From assembly GCA_002733505.1 (NCBI GenBank), contig NVVW01000014.1, positions 1-64,000 on the forward strand: 64,000 bases of DNA, read 5' to 3'. The stretch's first letter is position 1. The number at the start of each line of letters is the position of its first letter. Both the position numbers and the translations under genes were made by a program. Positions 1 to 8,072 of this stretch are shown in pieces. The stretch is from Methylophaga sp. (GTDB lineage Bacteria; Pseudomonadota; Gammaproteobacteria; Nitrosococcales; Methylophagaceae). The notes below the pieces were generated by a model, which ran no database searches, had not been told where the DNA came from, and saw only the letters and a program-made list of their open reading frames with translations.

Positions 1-158
1 CCTTGGGTGTTGTTGCACCCTGGGTCAGCGTCTTATATTTTGCGTTTAATCGCTTTACTCGCTGGTGACTCGTTTTCCCTCCCGGTTATTGGTGAGTATT
101 GGCCTTACGCCGACTGCTGCTGTTTAATCAACGCCTCCAACATTGCGGGGCTTTGTCG

Positions 159-434
159 TCACAGCTCCCTCGGAATATCCTCAGCCTCCAAATGCTGCCG
201 TTTATGAATGACCGCCAGCACTTCGATCAGGTTGTCAGGTTTAATCTCATACAAAATCCGGTAGGAATAAAGCCCCAACTCTCGTACAGCATCCACATTC
301 GCTGATCGACAGGAGAGCGAAGCGGAGTCGATTAGTCGCCAGTAGGCAACGCCTTTGTGCATTTTCGTAATAGAGAGCGTTAGCGAACAGTGGAGAATAA
401 TGTTAGCAAAGGCTTTCTGTTGCCGTAAAGTCAT
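159..434 (-). pseudogene. RelE/ParE-family toxin remnant with a replaced N-terminus
   Basis: The C-terminal half (about positions 159-297) encodes VRELGLYSYRILYEI followed by EVLAVIHKRQH, which is the typical end of a RelE/ParE/StbE-type mRNA-interferase or gyrase-inhibitor toxin. The first 45 or so codons of the open frame do not resemble the family, and at DNA level they lie in low-complexity sequence with recurring gagcgaagcg/gagcgttagcg motifs. The normal N-terminal helices of the fold are therefore missing. No antitoxin gene is visible beside it. I read it as a remnant whose 5' half was replaced; the frame stays open across the join, so a chimeric product cannot be excluded. Confidence 0.6.
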
Positions 435-536
435 TTGAGGTAATGGTGGTTTTGCGGTTCGCTCAGCAGAGCGAAGTGTGAAAGCGCCATGAACGCAGGA
501 CGGCTGGGGGCCGCAGGCATTAATGGTCGCGTTAAG

Positions 537-586
537 TTTTTGCCGCTTGCTTGGGCTCGGATGCCCAAAACAAGCTATCGCAAAAA
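537..586. repeat. Imperfect palindrome / hairpin of unknown role
   Basis: The arms are TTTTTGC (537-543), CTTG (546-549) and TGGGC (552-556), pairing with GCCCA (563-567), CAAG (571-574) and GCAAAAA (580-586). It could form a long interrupted stem. It is not followed by a clear run of T on either strand, so it is not an obvious terminator. Confidence 0.5.
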
Positions 587-728
587 TAGCGACTCACTGG
601 TATAATCCTCCATTATTAATCTAAGTAAAAATAGAGATTTACGCTGTTTCCAGTAATTGTCTAGGGAGAATTGCAGTTGAATGACTTTTCTTGTGTAGAT
701 TTAATTTGGTATTAAAAATACAAATGAT

Positions 729-750
729 ATACAATTGGTATTAATTGTAT
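729..750. promoter_or_regulatory. Candidate operator of the TA pair
   Basis: A perfect inverted repeat, atacaatt (729-736) and aattgtat (743-750), with a 6-base spacer lies 16 bases before the toxin start. Toxin-antitoxin operons usually autoregulate at such palindromes through the antitoxin. The position and symmetry are seen; binding by the downstream CopG-like protein is inferred. Confidence 0.5.
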
Positions 751-766
751 TTGAGCGGGTAAACCT

Positions 767-1045
767 GTGAATGATTTGGAATTTAATTGGAGTGACGAAA
801 AAAATATTCTTCTAAAAGAAGAAAGAAATATTTGTTTTGAAGATGTTGTAACTGCAATTAAAAATAATAAATTACTTGATATTATAAAAAATAAAAGTGA
901 AAATCATCACGATCAATATTGTTTAATCATTGATATATCAAGTTCCGCTTATATTGTTCCTTTTGTACATGAAAATAATATCTTTTTTCTAAAAACAATG
1001 TATAAAAGTCGAAAACAGACTAAAAAATATTTTAAAGGAGTTTAA
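767..1045 (+). CDS. BrnT-like toxin of a type II toxin-antitoxin pair
   Basis: This 92-residue protein resembles the BrnT family (small RelE-fold ribonuclease toxins). The N-terminus LEFNWSDEKNILLKEERNI matches the family pattern of a W/F-D-x-x-K-N motif then a 'FEDV' helix, and it ends with the usual 'Y.SRK.TKKY' segment. The GTG at 767 is the only sensible start in frame. The stop is separated from the next gene's start by one base, typical of toxin-first pairs. Base composition is far more AT-rich than the neighbouring core genes, which suggests acquisition by transfer. Family assignment is by pattern; toxicity is inferred. Confidence 0.72.
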   Translation: MNDLEFNWSDEKNILLKEERNICFEDVVTAIKNNKLLDIIKNKSENHHDQYCLIIDISSSAYIVPFVHENNIFFLKTMYKSRKQTKKYFKGV

Positions 1046-1046
1046 T

Positions 1047-1337
1047 GTGTCTCAAAAAATTGAAACTGCCGATGAGCTAAAGATTATTCATGATGTAGAA
1101 AGTAATAAATATCATTCATTAGATAGCGATGAACTTATTCCTATGATGTCTATGTTAAAGACAGCTAGTGATAATACTATTGAGAAACTAACAAAGAAGA
1201 AAGCGATTAATATTAGACTTTTAGAGAGTGATATTATAAGGCTTAAATCTATGGCTTTAAATGAAGGAATGCCCTATCAAACCTATATTTCACACATGCT
1301 CCATAAATTAACAACGGGTGCTTTAAAGTCGCATTAA
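1047..1337 (+). CDS. CopG/BrnA-like antitoxin
   Basis: A 96-residue partner of the preceding toxin gene. The C-terminal half, with KKKAINIRLLESDIIRLK followed by 'A..EGMPYQTYISHMLHK', has the ribbon-helix-helix pattern of CopG-like antitoxins, which bind DNA as dimers and neutralise the toxin with the other end. It starts at GTG 1047 with a good ribosome site (aaaggag, 1034-1040) that lies inside the toxin's last codons, so the two genes are translationally linked. It is as AT-rich as the toxin gene. The stretch after it (1338-1462) holds a repeat fragment and no gene. Confidence 0.75.
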   Translation: MSQKIETADELKIIHDVESNKYHSLDSDELIPMMSMLKTASDNTIEKLTKKKAINIRLLESDIIRLKSMALNEGMPYQTYISHMLHKLTTGALKSH

Positions 1338-1390
1338 AGGAATTAAACAAAAGGCAAAATTCTGCGAGTTTTTCCTCTAGTCTTTTAATC

Positions 1391-1428
1391 ATAGATTCCG
1401 GCAAAGCCTACCGAAACGAAGTAACCGT
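1391..1428. repeat. Family C repeat fragment
   Basis: This 38-base segment (atagattccggc...cgaagtaaccgt) recurs almost exactly at about 7077-7117, where it is part of a larger palindromic element. Here the outer ends are missing, so it looks like a truncated copy lying just 3' of glnD. Confidence 0.7.
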
Positions 1429-1462
1429 CAGGGAATACACTAAATTTTCTTAAACAGGGTTT

Positions 1463-4084
1463 TCAGCCTAACTTAAGGCTTAATTTTTCAATAATCATCT
1501 CTTGTAACTGTGTTATTTCATCAGTATTTAGGGGGAGATGAGAACGTGTAGATATAAGAAAGATGTCTTCAACTTGATCGCCTAGCGTGGTCAATTTAGC
1601 ACTAATAACGTGAATATTGCATTGCAAAAAAATATGGGCAAGTGTGGATACCAGTCCAAGTCGATCGTGAGCTTCTAGCTCTAGTGTGGTATACCTTTGA
1701 TGTGTGTCGGTTGAAAAATGAAGTGTTGGTTGTGTTTCAAATAACTTCATTGTTCTTGGTGTGATATTTGAATTGAATGTTTTGGTGTTTTCTAACTCAT
1801 TAAGTTGCTGTTCTATTAAATAAATGAGTTCATTTTGATCGCGCACCTCCCCTGTTAGAATATACGAGTTAAGAGATTTACCGCCAGTTGTAGTATCTAT
1901 TTTTGCATCTAGAATATCGAGTTGCAAAGACTCTAGGCAGGCGGTAATGGCTGCAAAAATACCCAGTTTATCTTCAGTGAAGATAAAGAGCTCTAAGGTA
2001 TTCTGTTGATCTAGGCTGCGGGTATTGATGACTGTTTCTAAGCTAGGATCTTGTAATCGTGTGACTGTCTGCCAGACAATTTCATTTGTTGTATGGTGTA
2101 AGAAATAATCCGAATCGTAATGTTGCCAAAGTGTGGTAATTTGTTGCTCTGTCCATGCTTGGTGGGTGAGTTGTTGTAAGGCCTGTTGTTGGCGTTGCTT
2201 GCTCTTTTCAGCTCTATTTCTCGCCATATCGTGGCGATCTTCTAGCCAATTTCTGGTGGCATTATAAAGTTGTCTGAGTAATGAATCACGCCAGCCATTC
2301 CATAAATTGTTATTGGTTGCTCGAATATCTGCCACGGTAAGTAAATAGAGATAATTAAGACGATCGACTGTTTTTACTTTAGCGGCAAAAACCTTGATGG
2401 TATCGGGATCATTGATATCACTTTTTTGAGCAGTAGCGGACATAGTAAGGTGCTGACGTACTAGGAATTTTATGGTTTCAGTATCAGCTGTATTTAAGTG
2501 GTGTTGCTTACAAAATGCAGCAGCATCGACCATCCCCAACAGGCTATGATCACCGCCTCGGCCTTTGGCAATATCATGAAAGAGTCCGGCAATATATAAT
2601 AATTCTGGCTTTGGAAGCTGATAAAAGATCTGGGAACAGAGTGGAAATTGATCACTGTATTCTGAACAAGAAAAACGGCGTAAATTGCGTACTAAAAATA
2701 AAGTGTGCTCGTCAACCGTGTAAATATGAAATAGATCGTGTTGCATTTGACCCACAATCACACCAAAGACAGGTAAGTAAGCACCTAATACACCTAGTTC
2801 ATTCATTCGGCGGAATTCATGGCTGACGCCTTTAGGCTGACGAATGATCTCCATAAATAAGTTCTGATTGATAGGATCGGCTCGAAAGCGGTCATCAATA
2901 AGGTGAAGATGGCTATGGAGTTGGCGAATTGTTTCTGCGCGAACACCTTTTATTTTTGGATGTTGTTGCAACATCAGAAATAATTCCAACATGGCGTAGG
3001 GATAAACAGAAAAAATAGTAGGATCAAGCGTAGCTAAGTAACCATTATGTATATGAAAGTGCTCATTGATAGGCTCGATATGGCGTGGTTCGTCAGCAAG
3101 AATTATTTTCTCTTCAAACAACTGTAATAGCAACGAATTCATTTGCTGTACACTACGGGCGCACAGATAATAATCTTTCATAAACTGTTCAACGGCCAGA
3201 CGTTTGTCGGTGTTTTTATAGCCAAATTGATTAGCTAATTCTCGCTGATAATCGATCTGTAATTTTTCTTCTTTTCGCCCGGCTTGCAGATGTAATGCAA
3301 AGCGGATTTTCCATAAAAAGTGTTGTGCTTTATCTAAGGCTTCATATTCACTGTCAGATAAAAAGCCTTCTTGTTTTAGCCCTTGAAGATCGCTAACATT
3401 AAAATGCTGTTGTGCTACCCAGCTGATCACCTGCAAGTCACGTAATCCACCAGGAGCTTCTTTAATATTGGGTTCAAGATTATTAGCGGTGTCATTATAT
3501 TTTAGGTGGCGCTGTTGTTGCTCTTGTTTCTTAATTTGATAGAAATTCCGGGTATCCCAAGTCTTATTACTGCCCGTTAGTTCTTGTAGTGCTGAGAATA
3601 AATCGGTCTCTCCACAAAGCAATCGCGTTTCTAATAAAGTAGTGGCAATAGTGACATCATTTTCTGCTTGCTCACGACACTCAGCGATGGTACGAACACT
3701 ATGACCTATTTCAAGCCCAATATCCCAAAGTTGAGTGAGGAAATCAGATAAGCTTTCAGGAGGGGCTTGTGAAACGGATCCGTCGAGCAATACCAACAAA
3801 TCAATATCAGAATAAGGATGAAGTTCACCACGGCCATAGCCACCAACGGCTAGCAAACTGATAGGTAAGCCAGCATTGATATGTTGAGACCAAAGTTGTT
3901 GCAGCACTTGATCAACAAATTTAGCACGCTGATGAACTAAATGGACGACATCGACCTGATCGCTAAATTGTTGTGTTAAAAAATCTTGCCCCTGTTGTAG
4001 TGCTTTACGAAAAAAAGCGCTGTCAGAGCTTGAATTTGGCGTTTCATTTGCTGATAAATCCCAAAGTGATAATATGTTCGGCAT
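1463..4084 (-). CDS. glnD: Bifunctional uridylyltransferase/uridylyl-removing enzyme GlnD
   Basis: GlnD uridylylates PII proteins when glutamine is low and removes UMP when it is high, so it is the nitrogen sensor of the cell. At 873 residues it is normal length. The nucleotidyltransferase motif GGYGRGELHPYSDIDLLV is at residues 81-98. An HD hydrolase domain follows, with DEH near 458-460 and LFHDIAKGRGGDH near 501-513. Two ACT glutamine-sensing domains occupy roughly residues 700-775 and 800-873. The start codon overlaps the stop codon of map by one base, so the two genes form a translationally coupled unit. No PII gene lies in the window; an amt remnant is present at 18176-18605. Confidence 0.97.
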   Translation of the reverse strand: MPNILSLWDLSANETPNSSSDSAFFRKALQQGQDFLTQQFSDQVDVVHLVHQRAKFVDQVLQQLWSQHINAGLPISLLAVGGYGRGELHPYSDIDLLVLLDGSVSQAPPESLSDFLTQLWDIGLEIGHSVRTIAECREQAENDVTIATTLLETRLLCGETDLFSALQELTGSNKTWDTRNFYQIKKQEQQQRHLKYNDTANNLEPNIKEAPGGLRDLQVISWVAQQHFNVSDLQGLKQEGFLSDSEYEALDKAQHFLWKIRFALHLQAGRKEEKLQIDYQRELANQFGYKNTDKRLAVEQFMKDYYLCARSVQQMNSLLLQLFEEKIILADEPRHIEPINEHFHIHNGYLATLDPTIFSVYPYAMLELFLMLQQHPKIKGVRAETIRQLHSHLHLIDDRFRADPINQNLFMEIIRQPKGVSHEFRRMNELGVLGAYLPVFGVIVGQMQHDLFHIYTVDEHTLFLVRNLRRFSCSEYSDQFPLCSQIFYQLPKPELLYIAGLFHDIAKGRGGDHSLLGMVDAAAFCKQHHLNTADTETIKFLVRQHLTMSATAQKSDINDPDTIKVFAAKVKTVDRLNYLYLLTVADIRATNNNLWNGWRDSLLRQLYNATRNWLEDRHDMARNRAEKSKQRQQQALQQLTHQAWTEQQITTLWQHYDSDYFLHHTTNEIVWQTVTRLQDPSLETVINTRSLDQQNTLELFIFTEDKLGIFAAITACLESLQLDILDAKIDTTTGGKSLNSYILTGEVRDQNELIYLIEQQLNELENTKTFNSNITPRTMKLFETQPTLHFSTDTHQRYTTLELEAHDRLGLVSTLAHIFLQCNIHVISAKLTTLGDQVEDIFLISTRSHLPLNTDEITQLQEMIIEKLSLKLG

Positions 4085-4854
4085 TAAATCACTTCATCTT
4101 CGCGTAAGGTCAAAATATCATGACCTGTTTCAGTTACTAAAATAGTATGCTCCCATTGAGCTGATAGTGAACGATCTTTGGTGTAGACCGTCCAGCCATC
4201 ACTTTTATGATGTCTAATATGGGGCTTACCAGCATTGACCATGGGCTCAATGGTAAAGGTCATACCTGCTTCAAGTTTTAAACCTGTTCTTGGTTTTCCA
4301 TAATGGAGTACTTGCGGCTCTTCGTGAAATACTTTGCCAATACCATGGCCACAATATTCACGGACGATAGAGAATTTCTGCGCTTCTACATGTTGTTGAA
4401 TAACATGGCCAATATCACCTAATTGCGCCCCAGGCTTAACTAAATCAATACCAAGGAGCATGGCTTCACGGGCATTATTAGAGAGACGTTGAGCAATAAT
4501 TGAAGTATTGCCAACATGAAACATCTTACTAGTGTCGCCATGATAACCCTCTTTAATAACGGTGATATCTATATTAATAGTATCGCCATCTTTTAGCTTT
4601 TTATCGCTGGGGATACCGTGGCAAATAACATGGTTCACCGAGGTACAGATTGACTTTGGGAAGCCATGGTAATTTAAGGGTGCGGGAATAGCCTGCTGTT
4701 TATTGACAATATAATCGTGACAGATCTTATCTAATTCGTCGGTGGTTATCCCCGCTTTGACATAAGGTTCGATCATGGTTAATACATCAGCGGCTAGTTT
4801 GCCCGCAACACGCATTTTGGTGATTTCTTCTGCTGTTTTTATGCCGACTGCCAT
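4084..4854 (-). CDS. map: Methionine aminopeptidase type I
   Basis: Removes the initiator methionine from nascent proteins. At 256 residues it has the full bacterial type I fold, with the five metal ligands visible at D96, D107, H170, E203 and E235, and the substrate-contacting H79. It lies divergent from rpsB, the usual gammaproteobacterial arrangement, and its stop overlaps the glnD start by one base. The 244-base gap to rpsB carries the rpsB promoter; a promoter for map is expected there on the other strand but I did not identify one with confidence. Confidence 0.97.
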   Translation of the reverse strand: MAVGIKTAEEITKMRVAGKLAADVLTMIEPYVKAGITTDELDKICHDYIVNKQQAIPAPLNYHGFPKSICTSVNHVICHGIPSDKKLKDGDTINIDITVIKEGYHGDTSKMFHVGNTSIIAQRLSNNAREAMLLGIDLVKPGAQLGDIGHVIQQHVEAQKFSIVREYCGHGIGKVFHEEPQVLHYGKPRTGLKLEAGMTFTIEPMVNAGKPHIRHHKSDGWTVYTKDRSLSAQWEHTILVTETGHDILTLREDEVI

Positions 4855-4937
4855 GATTTTGATAACTGTTTAAATAATAAAGGTACAGTGTGCCGGAAAT
4901 CAGCCATAAAGTAAAAGTAATAAAATAGTGAATTACA

Positions 4938-4966
4938 TTGTTTTTATTACACTTTTATGGTATAAA
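4938..4966 (+). promoter_or_regulatory. Sigma-70 promoter of rpsB
   Basis: TTGTTT (4938-4943), a 17-base spacer and TATAAA (4961-4966) fit a sigma-70 promoter. They are followed by a GC-rich discriminator (tgcgcgcc), common at ribosomal-protein promoters under stringent control. Transcription would begin near 4973 and give a leader of about 125 bases. Confidence 0.65.
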
Positions 4967-4974
4967 ATGCGCGC

Positions 4975-5098
4975 CTATAAAGGCAAAATCACACATGCAC
5001 CGGCACAGGTTTCGGGGTGCTAGCTGTTAGCTCAGTCTAGTCGAGACTTGGGGTGTGTGGAGGTTTAACCCCAATTTTTTTAAAAGGTAATACAAACA
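4975..5098 (+). promoter_or_regulatory. Structured rpsB leader RNA with a terminator-like hairpin
   Basis: Three stems are visible: gcacc (4997-5001) with ggtgc (5016-5020), gtct (5035-5038) with agac (5044-5047), and ttggggt (5048-5054) with accccaa (5068-5074). The last stem is perfect and is followed at once by seven T residues (5075-5081), the layout of an intrinsic terminator, just upstream of the aaaagg ribosome site. Gammaproteobacterial rpsB leaders are known to mediate autogenous control by S2; whether this leader acts by translation or by attenuation is open. Confidence 0.6.
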
Positions 5099-5851
5099 AT
5101 GGCTAAAATAACTATGCGCCAAATGCTAGAAGCAGGCGTTCACTTCGGTCACCAAACACGTTATTGGAACCCTAAAATGGGTCCTTATATTTTTGGTAAA
5201 CGTAACAATATTCATATCATCAACCTTGAGCATAGCTTACCCATGTTTAACGACGCGTTAAACTTTGTCGGTAAATTAGCTTCAAAAAAAGGTCGGATCC
5301 TATTTGTAGGTACAAAACGTGCGGCTCAAGATCCTATTCGTGAAGATGCAGAACGCGCAGGCATGCCTTATGTTAACCGTCGTTGGTTAGGTGGTATGTT
5401 GACCAACTATCAAACAGTGCGCCAGTCAATCAAGCGTTTAGATGTGATTGAAGAAATGATGAACGCAGGAAAATTAGAAGGTTTGAAAAAGAAAGAAGTA
5501 TTGAATCTAACACGTGAGCAAGCAAAATTAGAAAAAAGTATCGGTGGTATCCGTAAAATGGGTGGTCTTCCAGATGCATTATTTATTATCGACGTTGATC
5601 ATGAGCGTATTGCGATTCAAGAAGCCAATAAATTAGGTCTTCCTGTTATTGCGATTGTTGACTCTAATAGCAATCCTGACGGTGTTGATTACATCATCCC
5701 TGGTAATGATGATTCAATGCGTGCTATCAAACTTTACACATCAAGTATTGCTGACGCGATTTTAGAAGGTCGCGCATCAGTATCAACAGGTGAAGCTGAC
5801 GATGAAATGGTAGAGGTTGCTGCAGAAGAAAGCGAAGCTGCTACGGAATAA
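5099..5851 (+). CDS. rpsB: 30S ribosomal protein S2
   Basis: Structural protein of the small ribosomal subunit that helps recruit S1. The 250-residue sequence has the S2 signatures [20 protein letters not shown] near the N-terminus and [11 protein letters not shown] near residue 100, and the usual acidic C-terminal tail. The ATG at 5099 has a plausible ribosome site (aaaagg). It is followed by a strong hairpin and a family A repeat before tsf, so the classic rpsB-tsf pair is interrupted by a 275-base insertion-prone gap. Confidence 0.98.
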   Translation: MAKITMRQMLEAGVHFGHQTRYWNPKMGPYIFGKRNNIHIINLEHSLPMFNDALNFVGKLASKKGRILFVGTKRAAQDPIREDAERAGMPYVNRRWLGGMLTNYQTVRQSIKRLDVIEEMMNAGKLEGLKKKEVLNLTREQAKLEKSIGGIRKMGGLPDALFIIDVDHERIAIQEANKLGLPVIAIVDSNSNPDGVDYIIPGNDDSMRAIKLYTSSIADAILEGRASVSTGEADDEMVEVAAEESEAATE

Positions 5852-5873
5852 ATACTAGGTAAGCTAACTATGG

Positions 5874-5902
5874 ACAGGCTCACTATTTGTTAGTGAGCCT
5901 GT
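5874..5902 (+). terminator. Strong hairpin after rpsB
   Basis: A perfect 12-base-pair stem, acaggctcacta (5874-5885) with tagtgagcctgt (5891-5902), has a 5-base loop. The following sequence (tgttgtatat) is only moderately T-rich, so it may be a partial terminator or processing site that sets rpsB above tsf. Confidence 0.55.
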
Positions 5903-5908
5903 GTTGTA

Positions 5909-6079
5909 TATACCCAGAATTATTCAATCTGTGAATTTTCGCTCCTCCGTCACTCCGGTATGCTTACCCAGTCGAGCTGAGCACAAGCTTAGCCGGAGTC
6001 TTGTTTGTACGGAGATCCCGGCTAAAAGCATACCGGGATGACGATGATTTTTTTTGCAAATTGAATGTTCATCGGTATA
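5909..6079. repeat. Family A palindromic repeat, copy A1
   Basis: A 171-base element with terminal inverted repeats: tatacccagaattattcaa at the left and ttgaatgttcatcggtata at the right. The core holds tcactccggtatgctt and agcataccgggatgacga, which pair with each other. It encodes nothing, so it looks like a non-autonomous MITE-like element. It sits in the rpsB-tsf gap and ends 48 bases before the tsf start. Confidence 0.8.
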
Positions 6080-6126
6080 TATGGTTAGATGATCATGTTA
6101 ATAATTATGAAAAAAAGGTAATAAAA

Positions 6127-7008
6127 ATGGCAATTACTGCTGCATTAGTAAAACAACTACGTGAGCGCACTGGCTCAGGCATGATGGAATGTAAAAAAGC
6201 ATTAGTCGCATCTAACGGTGATATCGAAGTCGCGATTGAAGAAATGCGTAAATCAGGTTTAGCAAAAGCGGATAAAAAGTCAGATCGCATCGCGGCTGAA
6301 GGTATTATTGTTATTGAAACAAGTGCTGATGGCAAAAACGCGGCAATGATTGAAGTCAATTCAGAAACAGATTTTGTTACTAAATCTGAAGATTTTATGG
6401 CATATGTTAATGCTTTATCAGTGGTTGTACTCGATGCTAAACCAGCAGATCTGGAAGCATTAATGGCTCTGCCTATGAATGATGCGGGTGAAAGTGTTGA
6501 AGTGGTTCGCCAAGCATTGGTCGCTAAAATGGGTGAAAACATTCAAGTTCGTCGTTTTGAATTAATGTCTAGCCCTGATGGCGTGATTGGCTCATACCGT
6601 CATGGTGATCGTATTGGTACTTTGGTTAATTTAACCGGTGGCAATGAAGTCGTAGCAAAAGATATTGCGATGCATGTTGCTGCTAGCCGTCCACAAGCTG
6701 TTTCGGCTGCAGATTTACCTGCTGAATTATTAGAGAAAGAACGTGATATCGTGGCAACTCAAGCAAAAGAAAGTGGCAAGCCAGAAGCCATTATTGAAAA
6801 AATGGTTGAAGGCCGGATGAAAAAGTTTGTTAATGAAATTAGCTTAATGGGTCAGCCATTTGTGAAAGATCCTGATGTCACCGTTGAGCAATTAGTTAAA
6901 AAAGCAGATGCAACAGTCAATGCATTTGCATTCTTCGAAGTAGGTGACGGTATCGAGAAAGCAGCAGATAACTTTGCAGAAGAAGTGATGGCACAAGCCA
7001 ATAAATAG
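6127..7008 (+). CDS. tsf: Translation elongation factor Ts
   Basis: Guanine-nucleotide exchange factor for EF-Tu. The 293-residue product begins [20 protein letters not shown], the universal EF-Ts N-terminus, which fixes the start at ATG 6127. The frame stays open upstream to 6001, but that part reads through repeat A1 and is not family-like. A good ribosome site (aaaggt) precedes 6127. The TDFV motif (SETDFV) and the core segment MHVAASRP are present. Because A1 separates it from rpsB, it may depend on read-through or on a promoter in the gap. Confidence 0.97.
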   Translation: MAITAALVKQLRERTGSGMMECKKALVASNGDIEVAIEEMRKSGLAKADKKSDRIAAEGIIVIETSADGKNAAMIEVNSETDFVTKSEDFMAYVNALSVVVLDAKPADLEALMALPMNDAGESVEVVRQALVAKMGENIQVRRFELMSSPDGVIGSYRHGDRIGTLVNLTGGNEVVAKDIAMHVAASRPQAVSAADLPAELLEKERDIVATQAKESGKPEAIIEKMVEGRMKKFVNEISLMGQPFVKDPDVTVEQLVKKADATVNAFAFFEVGDGIEKAADNFAEEVMAQANK

Positions 7009-7036
7009 CCAAAGGAAGACGAAGACTAATATATCT

Positions 7037-7130
7037 CGTCATTCCCGCATGTTTTAGCGGGAATCTAACTTTCAACATAGATTCCGGCTAAAAAGCCTAC
7101 CGAAACGAAGTAACCGTAGGATCAATGACG
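7037..7130. repeat. Family C palindromic repeat, larger copy
   Basis: About 94 bases in the tsf-pyrH gap, starting cgtcattcccgc and ending caatgacg, so the outer ends are inverted. It contains attcccgcatgttttagcgggaat, a short perfect inverted repeat, and the 40-base stretch shared with 1391-1428. The attccc...gggaat design resembles the small dRS3-type repeats of Neisseria; homology is not claimed. Confidence 0.65.
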
Positions 7131-7171
7131 ATAATTTAAGTTCAGATTTATTAATTAAAACGGAGATCAGC

Positions 7172-7921
7172 ATGACTGAAACAGCTAAAAAACCAGTTTA
7201 CAAACGTGTACTACTGAAATTAAGTGGTGAGGCGTTAATGGGGAAGGCTGATTTTGGTATTGATCCTGAAGTGATTATCCGTTTTGCCAAAGAACTTGCT
7301 GATCTTAGTGCCCAAGGTGTTGAACTCGGTGTTGTTATTGGTGGTGGTAATATTTTCCGCGGTGCAGGCTTAGCTGCAAGTGGTATGGATCGCGTAAGCG
7401 GTGATCATATGGGCATGCTGGCGACAGTGATGAATGCATTGGCATTGCAAGATGCTTTAGAACAACAAGGCGCATTTTGTCGGGTGATGTCAGCGATTCA
7501 AATAAATGAAGTGTGTGAAGACTATTTGCGTCGTCGCGCTATTCGCCATTTAGAAAAAGGTCGCGTCGTTATTTTTGCTGCCGGCACAGGTAACCCCTTT
7601 TTTACCACTGATTCGGCTGCCAGTTTACGTGCGGTTGAGATTGGTGCAGAATTGATGCTCAAAGCTACTCAGGTTGATGGCGTTTATGATTCTGATCCTA
7701 AAACAAACCCGAATGCAGTGCGTTACACTGAATTAAGTTATGATGAAGTGATTGACAAACGCTTAGGCGTAATGGATACCACTGCGGTGGTAATGTGTCA
7801 GGAGCAAAAAATGCCATTACGGATCTTTGATGTTCATAAAAAGGGTAACTTGACCAAAATTATTTATGGTGCAGATATCGGTACCCTTGTTAAGGAGAAG
7901 GAGCCTCTGATCAAGTCATGA
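7172..7921 (+). CDS. pyrH: UMP kinase
   Basis: Phosphorylates UMP to UDP in pyrimidine nucleotide synthesis; hexameric amino-acid-kinase fold. Motifs [11 protein letters not shown] near residue 14 and [12 protein letters not shown] near residue 53 bind phosphate, and [13 protein letters not shown] (about residues 138-150) is the nucleotide/UMP site. The ATG at 7172 has a cggagatcag ribosome site. The family-like sequence ends at about GTLV; the last residues, KEKEPLIKS, and the TGA stop are encoded by the left end of family B repeat B1, so the native C-terminus appears to have been replaced. The catalytic core is intact. Confidence 0.96.
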   Translation: MTETAKKPVYKRVLLKLSGEALMGKADFGIDPEVIIRFAKELADLSAQGVELGVVIGGGNIFRGAGLAASGMDRVSGDHMGMLATVMNALALQDALEQQGAFCRVMSAIQINEVCEDYLRRRAIRHLEKGRVVIFAAGTGNPFFTTDSAASLRAVEIGAELMLKATQVDGVYDSDPKTNPNAVRYTELSYDEVIDKRLGVMDTTAVVMCQEQKMPLRIFDVHKKGNLTKIIYGADIGTLVKEKEPLIKS

Positions 7922-8045
7922 ACTCATATCTCACGCCCAAAACATGCAGTTTCAAAGCCTGCCCCGTATCAAGTACGGGGCAGGCTTTGAAACTGAATAT
8001 TTTTGACGCAAGCTATTTCGCCCAGACTTAATCAGGGACTTCTTA
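7898..8045. repeat. Family B palindromic repeat, copy B1
   Basis: A 148-base element spanning the end of pyrH and most of the pyrH-frr gap. Its ends are inverted (aaggagcctctgatcaagtc and gacttaatcagggacttctt). The centre is a perfect 22-base-pair hairpin, 7947-7968 with 7974-7995, around a 5-base loop (tcaag). In the transcript this gives a very stable stem between pyrH and frr. No coding capacity, so it is MITE-like. Confidence 0.85.
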
Positions 8046-8072
8046 AATAAGTACAACCGTAGGATAGAAATT

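Larger units (their letters stand above)
435..766. other. Gene-free stretch between the toxin remnant and the TA pair
   Basis: No credible reading frame was found in these 332 bases. The stretch holds a GC-richer part to about 600, with the hairpin listed separately at 537-586. After that it becomes strongly AT-rich and contains the promoter/operator region of the toxin-antitoxin pair, with direct repeats of ttggtatta at 706-714 and 735-743. Confidence 0.6.

Noticed and set aside
470..590. Possible integron attC site around gttaagt (531-537) and the 537-586 hairpin
   Set aside because: gttaagt fits the GTTRRRY half-site, but no RYYYAAC partner lies at the expected distance and no integrase or cassette array is seen.
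6001..6126. Extended N-terminus of EF-Ts
   Set aside because: The extra 42 codons read through repeat A1; the universal EF-Ts start and a ribosome site are at 6127.
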